Origin: Chamaecrista fasciculata
Taxonomy: Eukaryota > Streptophyta > Magnoliopsida > Fabales > Fabaceae
Length of the DNA stretch: 64,000 bases
Direction: 5' to 3'
Assembly (NCBI GenBank): GCA_003254925.1
Contig: QANZ01029362.1
Coordinates: 165,784 to 229,783, forward strand
In this document: in pieces, positions 57,078 to 64,000 of the stretch
Numbering within the stretch: the first letter of the stretch is position 1
Layout: each line of letters begins with the position of its first letter
Notes under the pieces: model-generated
Database searches by the model: none
Seen by the model: the letters and a program-made list of their open reading frames with translations, nothing else
What the model was told of the DNA's origin: nothing
Made by a program: the position numbers and the translations under genes

Positions 57078-58070
57078 CAGTGTTGTCAGAACCGAACCGT
57101 TCAAAGACTCGGATAAGTGTTCGGTTCGCGATCTGATCGGTTTAACCGGTTGAACCATTGGTCGAACCGGATAATGCAATAAATAATAATAATTTTTAAT
57201 ATATAAAATATATACACAATATATATTATTTTGGATATATATTTAATAAATACATATATATATATCTATATCTATATGTTTGACGGTGTTTTTTGTCAGT
57301 AAAAAATTATAATTTAAAAATTAAAAAAATTAAAACTAAATACATCACTTATACTCAATTAAAAAATTAAAAACAAAATAGCAAAGCTACGTGTACAATG
57401 TGCATCATCATGGAGGAAAATGAGCATGTGAGTTTGTAACCCTTACAAAAATCTACGGTTATCAATATTTTCCAATTATTTCTCCCACCGTTGGTTTAAA
57501 AATTGATAATGCCTTTGGAGTTGGTCCCTTATTTTTTTACTGCTTCTTCTTTACCCATTTTTACACATAAAGCAGTGAAGCACGTGACCTTGTGGGGGCT
57601 TTTTTGGAAATACAGTTCTTTTACTTGTTGCCCTAATAACTTATCTCTTCTCCGCCGTTTGCCTCATTCTCTTTCATTTTAATTTTCAAGATTCTTCTAT
57701 GGTGTGGCTCACTGGCTTGGTTCTCTCTTATTCTGGTCTTGTATCCTTCAGCAGAATACACAGATTGCGTGGCGAGCTTCGGCGATGATGATGATGAAAT
57801 GAGAGCGGCTTCGACTTCACCATTCATATTTCATCTTTTTTTTTTTCATTTAAAAATCAAAATTGTACTGTGTTGCTCATGGAAAAAAATCATTTGACCG
57901 CCGGTTCTTAAACGGTTCGACCATGGTTTAGCGGTTCATAAGCGATTAAATCCGGTCCAATCCGGTCTAAATGCTAGTTCGGTTTTTAAAGTCAGACTAA
58001 CTCGTTCTTCTATTTGGTTCACGGTTAGACCGGTTGGACCATCCGGTCCGGTCCGATTTTAACAACACTG
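57078..58070. mobile_element. hAT-type element, 993 bp, non-autonomous
   Basis: The duplication ATTAGATC (57070-57077) versus ATTAAATC (58071-58078) matches at 7 of 8 positions. The ends are CAGTGTTGTCAGAACCG and inverted CAGTGTTGTTAAAATCGG. It shares ends with 21736-22223 but has a longer unique interior (about 57280-57890), containing a 64-codon minus-strand frame at 57633-57827 without recognisable function. Confidence 0.85.
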
Positions 58071-58597
58071 ATTAAATCACACTTATACGATTGAATTTAC
58101 TAAATATTAATACATTTTGAGCCAGAAATCATTCAATTGTTTGATAAATTTTAAATGAACAAAATTTTTCAATAAATATAAAGCTTTTTTTCAATGATTA
58201 ATCATTGAAAAAAATTGACAAACATGTGAAGAACTTTATATAATTTTTTTTTATTTTCAAAGCTGTGTCTTTTTTATTTTTTACAACTGAGATTATTATT
58301 ACCGCAAATGATAATTTATTAATTTGATAAAACAATCAATGTAGATTTTTTTTTTTGGCCAATCAATCAATGTAGAATTTATTTTCTCATTTTTTAGTGA
58401 AAGCCGCTAAATGCGGCGGTTCAGAGGCGAGAAATGTGAATAATTAATTAAATTTTATATTATTGCTTAGTTGAAGAGTCGGTCTACGATGAAGTTTCAT
58501 GGAAGCTACTTTTTTTTTTCTGGCCAATTTCATGGAAGCTACTAAGCATGGGAAAACATTTATCTCCATTCATACATTGAATATATATTTTTTTAAA

Positions 58598-58980
58598 GGC
58601 TTAAGTGCACTTTTGGTTTCTTAACTTTCGCAAAAGTCTCAATTTTGTCCCCTAAGTTGTTGCAATTTTGATCCCCTAACTTTTGAAATTCTCTCACCAT
58701 GGTCCCTTAACTTTTTTGTTGCAATTTTGATCCCCTAACTTTTGAAAACGTCTCACCATTATTCCCAAGTTAGGGGATCAAAATTGAGACTTTTGTGAAA
58801 GTTAGGGGACCAACGGTGAGATGTTTTCAAAAGTTAGGGGACCAAAATTACAACAAAAAAAGTTAGTGGACCAAATTGAGACTTTTGCGAAAGTTGGGGG
58901 ACCAAAATTGCAACAAAAAAAGTTAAAGGACCAAATTGAGACCTTTGCGAAAATTAGGGGACCAAAACTGGACTTAAGCC
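58598..58980. mobile_element. Mutator-type foldback MITE, 383 bp
   Basis: The 9-bp duplication TTTTTTAAA is exact (58589-58597 and 58981-58989), though low in complexity. The ends GGCTTAAGTGCACTTTTGGT and ACCAAAACTGGACTTAAGCC are inverted. The interior is built from repeated GTCCCCTAACTTT units in both orientations. Related to 11138-11527. Confidence 0.87.
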
Positions 58981-59589
58981 TTTTTTAAAAAAAATAATAG
59001 GACACTTTAAAATATAGAGATTTAAAAATGAGTTTTGTCTCTCTTATAAATATTTGGGTAAATTACACAAAAGGGTTCCTTAGTTCGGCTCATTTTCAAA
59101 TAGGGTCCCTGTAGTTTAAAAAGTGTCAAATAGAGGGTCTGTGGTTTGTTTCATTAACAAAAAGAGTCATGAGGTATATTTTTGTTCAAAATTTAACAGA
59201 AATCTTGGCTAAAATACTATTTTAAGACCTTAACTATTAATTTTTATACGTTTCACTCCATATTCCCTAATATAACGGAAATTGACTTTTTGGGGCTATT
59301 TTGTAATTTTAATCTCTCAAAAATTTTATTTTTTTAGATTAAGGTCCTTTTCCTTTTATAATATAATTAAAATGTAAGAAAAAAAATAAAATTGGGGGTT
59401 TAATTTAATTTCACCCAAACAAAAAATAGAAACAAGATTCCTTCCTTCTTCGTCTTCTCTCCATCTTCTTCCTCCATTCTTCTTCTTCTTCCATCTCTTT
59501 TCAATTTCCATCATCATCATCAACAAAAATAATATTTTATTCATAATTAAAACCCTAATCCATCATCTAATACAACAAAAACACCACAC

Positions 59590-60626
59590 TGTTGGGAATT
59601 AATAATAATAATAAAATAATGTTATTGGAAGCATGAATCTGTTGCATCAGATTTGGATTTTAGAGATTTAATTTGTTTTTGAATTAGTCATATATATGAG
59701 TTCACTAGTGGTACATGATTTTAGGGATAAGTAGTTACTTTATTTTATTTATCTTTTATTTAATTATGTGTATTTCCTCTATAAAAGGAATTTGATTTGT
59801 ACCTATCATTATGGAGCTATGAATGAAGCAAAATCATGAGAAAAAAGAAAAAAAAAAAGGTTTATGAGAGCTTCCATGTTTCTTCCTCCCAAAAATCCTA
59901 ACAGTGGTATCAGAGCTTTAGATCCTGAGAGCTTGTGAGGTAGGGTAGAGTAGTGCATCTCTCAAATATTGAGATGATGTTGCTACAAAGAATTTTGCTA
60001 GTGGGAGGATCGAATCCTCGCCATTACTTTAGAGATTTGATATTTGTGTTGAATAATTGCAAGAGCTTGGTGAAAGAATTGGCTCGAAGAAGATGAGCAA
60101 GCAAACAGTGCACAATAAAGGAGAGTAGAAGAAGTGGATCTTCTGTGAGAAGCTTACAAAATTTGATGTTTTTGGAGAGATGGTGCTCCAAATAGGTTAA
60201 TGATGACAAAGTGCATCATTGAAGCTTCGAACAAATGATCCAGGAAAAATTTGAAGATTTATGAATTAAACTGAATTTTCTTGTGAAGAAATTTCAGTTT
60301 AAGGGAGGAATTGTTGGGAATTAATAATAATAATAAAATAATGTTATTGGAAGCATGAATCTGTTGCATCAGATTTGGATTTTATAGATTTAGTTTGTTT
60401 TTGAATTAGTCATATATATGAGTTAACTAGTGGTACATGATTTTAGGGATAAGTAGTTACTTTATTTTATTTATCTTTTATTTAATTATGTGTATTTCCT
60501 CTATAAAAGGAATTTGATTTGTACCTATCATTATGGAGCTATGAATAAAGCAAAATCATGAGAAAAAAGAAAAAAAAAAAAGGTTTATGAGAGCTTCGAT
60601 GTTTCTTCCTCCCAAAAATCCTAACA
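59590..60626 (+). mobile_element. TRIM (terminal-repeat retrotransposon in miniature), 1037 bp
   Basis: The LTRs at 59590-59903 and 60312-60626 (314/315 bp) begin TGTTGGG and end CCTAACA. The 5-bp duplication CACAC is exact (59585-59589 and 60627-60631). The primer site TGGTATCAGAGC (59905-59916) matches initiator tRNA-Met, and the purine tract AAGGGAGGAA ends at 60310. The internal region of about 408 bp has no coding capacity. By eye the LTRs differ at about six positions plus an A-run length change, so it is older than the Copia element in the transporter intron. Confidence 0.93.
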
Positions 60627-61211
60627 CACACTCCACACCGTTAGTGTAACCTAAAAAATGACGCCGCATCAATTGACCCCATTATAAACACATTCATGGC
60701 CACACACAACGACGGAACCCACGGCACTGACGGCGACCCCCAAATCTTCGGCTTCCTCGCTTCTTTCACCGTCAATTGAAGCCCTAACGTTGCAAAAGAA
60801 AAGACCAAACGGGCACACTAACGACGTACCTGACCTACCAGGAATCGCTGCTAACAACCCAGCAAGCGGCCGACCCGACGGAGGAACAAACGATTGTTCA
60901 TAATCATTTTACTTTTTTTTAATCAGAGAGAATTAAGGTTTTTATTATGAATAAAATGATTGCTTTTGTCGATGATGATGATGAAAATTGGAAAAGAGAT
61001 TGAGGAAGGAGGGAGGAAGAAGATGAGAGAAGACGAAGAAAGAAGGAATCTTGTTTCTATTTTTTGTTTGGGTGAAATCAAATTAAATCTCCAATTTTAT
61101 TTTTTTTCTTACATTTTGATCATATTATAAAAGGAAAAAGATCTTAATCTAAAAAAATAAAATTTTTGAGAAATTAAAATTACAAAATAACCCCAAAAAA
61201 TCAATTTCTGT

Positions 61212-61410
61212 TAGGGGTGAGCAAACCAACCCGCCAACTCGCGAGCCCGCAGAAACCAACCCAACCCGCAGCTATGGGTTGGGTTGGTTCGGGTTCGCGG
61301 GTTGGTTTGGGTTCAAAATTCTCAACCCNCAACCCAACCCGCAGATTGATGTGCGGGTTGGGCTGGGATTTCCCCTCAACCCGCCCCAACCCAACCCGTG
61401 CTCACCCCTA
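61212..61410. mobile_element. hAT-type MITE, 199 bp
   Basis: An exact 8-bp duplication ATTTCTGT lies at 61204-61211 and 61411-61418. The ends are TAGGGGTGAGCA and inverted TGCTCACCCCTA; the body is CCCAACCC/GGGTTGGG-rich and self-complementary. One ambiguous base (N) lies at 61329. Confidence 0.92.
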
Positions 61411-62190
61411 ATTTCTGTTATATTAGGGAGTGAAACGCATAAAAATTAATAGTTAGAGTCTTAAAATAGTATTTTAGCCAATATTTTTGTTAAATTTTGG
61501 ACGAAAATATACCTCAGGACCCTTTTTGTTAACGAAGCAAGCCACAGACCCCCTATTTGACACTTTTTAAACCACAGGACCCTATCTAAAAATGGGTCAA
61601 ACCACAGGGTCCTTTTGTATAATTTACCCTAAATATTTTATTATGTTTCAATTAGTTTTATGTATTTTTATTATTTCTTTATAGATATTTTTTTTTATTT
61701 TACTTACAAATTGTTGAATATAGTTCAGATTTTAAGTTTAAAGGTAATGAATTTAGAATTTTATAATAATTTTGACAAGTTCGTTTTTTTATGAAGTTAA
61801 AACTGTCAACAAATAAAGTTAAATCAGGTCTAAAAAATAGGCGGCTTGTTTGTCAGTAAAATGAGTAAAGTTTATTATATATCTTTTTTTTAAAGTTTCA
61901 ATACGACAAGTTCAAAACCATGTGTTACGCTTCTTTTTATGCCTAATTGAGATCATTGACACAAACGAAATTAAATCTCGCGAAAGTGCAAAATATCAAT
62001 TAAAAGTGAAAAAAATTATAGAAGATATATATTTTATATTTATTTTATTACAGTTTGACCTCATTTGACAATGATTTTAACTGAGTATAAAAAGAATTCC
62101 TCGAGAATAATATATAATTTTGAATTCATCATATTTAAATTTAAAATGAAAGATATATAACTAAATTTAGTCATTTCATTATATAACAAG

Positions 62191-62538
62191 CTATGAAACA
62201 TGGACACTTCATTTTGATAGCGTGTCGCCGTGTCAGACACGTGTCCGTGTCCGACACCTGTACGACACCCACACGACACATATTCATAAATTTCAAAATA
62301 TAAAATCAATTTTTTGTGATTGTATCATGACAAACAATAGAAAATAATATCACATATGACATATAATATGAATATATATATTGTAATTTTTAAAATTTTC
62401 ATCAAATTTATGGATTTTTAATTATTTTTATATATAAATATATGCCGTGTCGTGTCATATAATTTTAAGAATCTGGCGTGTCAGTGTGTCCGTGTCCGTA
62501 TCGTGTCTCGTATTCGTGTCAGTGTCCATGCTTCATAG
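62191..62538. mobile_element. hAT-type MITE, 348 bp
   Basis: The 8-bp duplication ATAACAAG is exact (62183-62190 and 62539-62546). The ends are CTATGAAACATGGACAC and inverted CTATGAAGCATGGACAC. Sub-terminal GTGTCCGTGTCCG/CGTGTC-type words repeat at both sides. Confidence 0.9.
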
Positions 62539-62851
62539 ATAACAAGAGATTCATTTTCTAGATCCAATTTAATATTATTTGTTAATAATCCAACTAGATG
62601 GATAAATAATTTATAAAAAATAACGTGCATTTTCTAAACAAATTTAATATTTAGAAACAATTTAAAATTCACCTCATACTATTAAAACCAATATAAATAT
62701 TTGACCTATTAAAATTATTTAAGTATCTTCGAGCTTCTAGAAATCATCTAATATTTGAATCATGGCTAACTTTTTTTTGTTGTCCGGAATAAACCATGGC
62801 TGTTCACTTGTACTTTTGATTCCCAAAATCGTCGACATTATATTAAAAATG

Positions 62852-63157
62852 GAGTAAACTACTAAATTGGTCCCTGGATTATTGGCTCGCTGACAGATTG
62901 GTCCCTGAATTTAGAAAATTGACAAATAGGTCCCCAAATTTTTCTAATGAGTCAAATAGGTCCTCGCATTTTTTAACGTTAGTCAAATAGGTCCCCGAAT
63001 AACATGCACAGAAGGACCTATTTGACAAATGTTAGAAAAATTTGGGGACCTATTTGACTCGTTAGAAAAATTCGGGGACCTATTTGTCAATTTCCTAAAT
63101 TCGGGGACCAATCTGGCAGCGACTCAATAATCCAGGAACCAATTTAGTAGTTTACTC
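62852..63157. mobile_element. Mutator-type foldback MITE, 306 bp
   Basis: The 10-bp duplication ATTAAAAATG lies at 62842-62851 and 63158-63167. The ends GAGTAAACTACTAAATTGG and CCAATTTAGTAGTTTACTC are perfect inverted repeats. The arms consist of AAATAGGTCCCC-type units and pair over most of the length. Confidence 0.92.
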
Positions 63158-63167
63158 ATTAAAAATG

Positions 63168-64000
63168 TATTTTGCGATTATCGTAAGAAACATTTATATC
63201 TTCAGACCAGAAAAAAAAAACATTGATATCTTGAGAATAAGGCATTATATTGCAAATCAACTGTTTGATTTTGGACAATGTCCCTTGAAAATTTGCCAAA
63301 CCTCTAGTTCATCATATATAATTTTCTTTTCCGTTTGCAGCCCATTAATAATCAATTTCAAATAAGGTTTGTGGAATTTGAATTTCGTAACTTGTTAAGA
63401 TGAAATGCAGCAATCTAGCATATATCAAACATGAACCTACCAATGTCAATTATATAGGTTCGTCCACCACCACGTTAAGATATAATATACTAACTGATAA
63501 TGGTGTTTAATTTGGTGTTTCGGTTCAATTGGCACTTAGGCAAATCCACCATCGATTCATCCTGATGTTGATTTATAGTGAAAATGAATATTGTATCAGC
63601 TACAACGATAATTTTATTAATATTATTAAATCACGTGATTTTTTTTAAAGTATTAAATTAAATTTTCATTATATTTTATGACTGAAATATTAATTTATTC
63701 TAAAATATGTATTATTAAATTTTGAAAAGAATTACGTCTAGTGTAAAATAAATATTCCAATTTTGTTTGTAAAAAACTTAACTTCATTGAATGGGCTTTA
63801 TTTGTAGGGCTTTAGGCTATGAGAGATGGCAAGCCAGGCCCGTATGCCTCGTTAAGGGGTACCCTAAGGCCTAAGGCACGGGCTTGAGCTGTGACCGAGA
63901 AACCGAGTACGATGTTTTTGCAAGTTATTCCATGAGTTACAATGGACCAAAAAGTCAAAAACAAAATAAAAGCTACTTTACCCCAAAAAAAAAAAAAAAA
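63168..64000. other. AT-rich terminal region ending in an A run
   Basis: No gene is supported. The window ends in a 16-A run (63985-64000) after a GC-rich stretch near 63826-63905. This could be the 3' tail of another retroelement, but the window stops there. Confidence 0.45.

Larger units (their letters stand above)
59056..61629. mobile_element. Large Pack-MULE-like element, 2574 bp, hosting TRIM and hAT insertions
   Basis: An exact 9-bp duplication TAAATATTT lies at 59047-59055 and 61630-61638. The arms are about 500 bp (59056-59575 and about 60935-61629) and begin GGGTAAATTACACAAAAGG, like 37255-38376. The unique interior at 60632-60900 is GC-rich (GACGGCGACCCCC, AGCGGCCGACCCGACGG) and may be captured gene sequence. 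A TRIM (59590-60626) and a hAT MITE (61212-61410) inserted later. Confidence 0.85.

Noticed and set aside
59590-60626. Cassandra-type TRIM
   Set aside because: The LTRs start TGTTGGG and I see no 5S-rRNA-like promoter region, which defines Cassandra.
1-64000. CRISPR arrays, phage or bacterial operons
   Set aside because: No regularly spaced repeats with unique spacers; genes are spliced and plant-type throughout.

Overview
This is a 64-kb stretch of plant nuclear DNA, from a core eudicot and possibly a legume. Genes are spliced with GT-AG introns, intergenic DNA is very AT-rich, and the transposons are typical of plants: LINEs with Ta11-like RNase H, Copia/TRIM elements with initiator-tRNA(Met) primer sites, and hAT and Mutator MITEs. 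One N at 61329 shows it is an assembled genomic sequence. I could not test the species.

Host genes. (1) Alba-family nucleic-acid-binding protein, + strand, 4135-5530, five exons, 129 aa. (2) BT1-type adenine-nucleotide carrier, - strand, 7273-10635, three exons, 413 aa. (3) Ribosome-biogenesis factor RRS1, - strand, 11851-19592, eight exons, 339 aa. (4) A complete single-exon 787-aa PPR editing-factor-like gene, 16874-19237, lying inside intron 1 of RRS1 on the same strand. (5) tRNA-Ser(AGA), + strand, 22313-22394. (6) NPF6 (NRT1.4-like) nitrate transporter, + strand, 30950-40779, six coding exons, 582 aa, reading frame intact across a 5.8-kb intron that holds a Copia retrotransposon and a 1.4-kb intron that holds a Pack-MULE-like element. 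(7) Single-exon NST-KT nucleotide-sugar/triose-phosphate-type transporter, - strand, 52487-53524, 345 aa. Every reconstructed exon chain keeps frame, so these genes look functional. From memory, the closest Arabidopsis relatives of genes 2, 4 and 7 sit together on chromosome 4 (At4g32390-At4g32430), which suggests conserved microsynteny.

Transposon layer. LINE remnants occupy 1-3272, 41148-43552 and 50355-51560. A very young Copia element with three identical LTRs lies at 32430-36711; it has lost gag in place and carries an extra LTR plus an inverted gag fragment inside its RT. Five hAT MITEs have exact 8-bp target duplications (9197-9731, 20630-21464, 21736-22223, 61212-61410, 62191-62538) and a sixth has a 7/8 match (57078-58070). 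Mutator-type foldback elements with 9-10-bp duplications lie at 11138-11527, 37255-38376, 58598-58980, 59056-61629 and 62852-63157. A three-deep 'Russian doll' nest of foldback elements spans 26801-28390. A 1.2-1.4-kb palindrome is centred near 56012. A TRIM lies at 59590-60626. A solo LTR at 46738-48707 is itself split by an unclassified 1.42-kb insertion with a perfect 9-bp duplication.

The strongest leads are the nested PPR/RRS1 arrangement, with duplicated intron sequence and an 18-bp templated-looking filler at its edge; the rearranged Copia element in a nitrate-transporter intron; the two elements of one TIR family with GC-rich, gene-like interiors; and the unclassified 46928-48347 insertion. 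I found no CRISPR array, operon or prokaryotic system.
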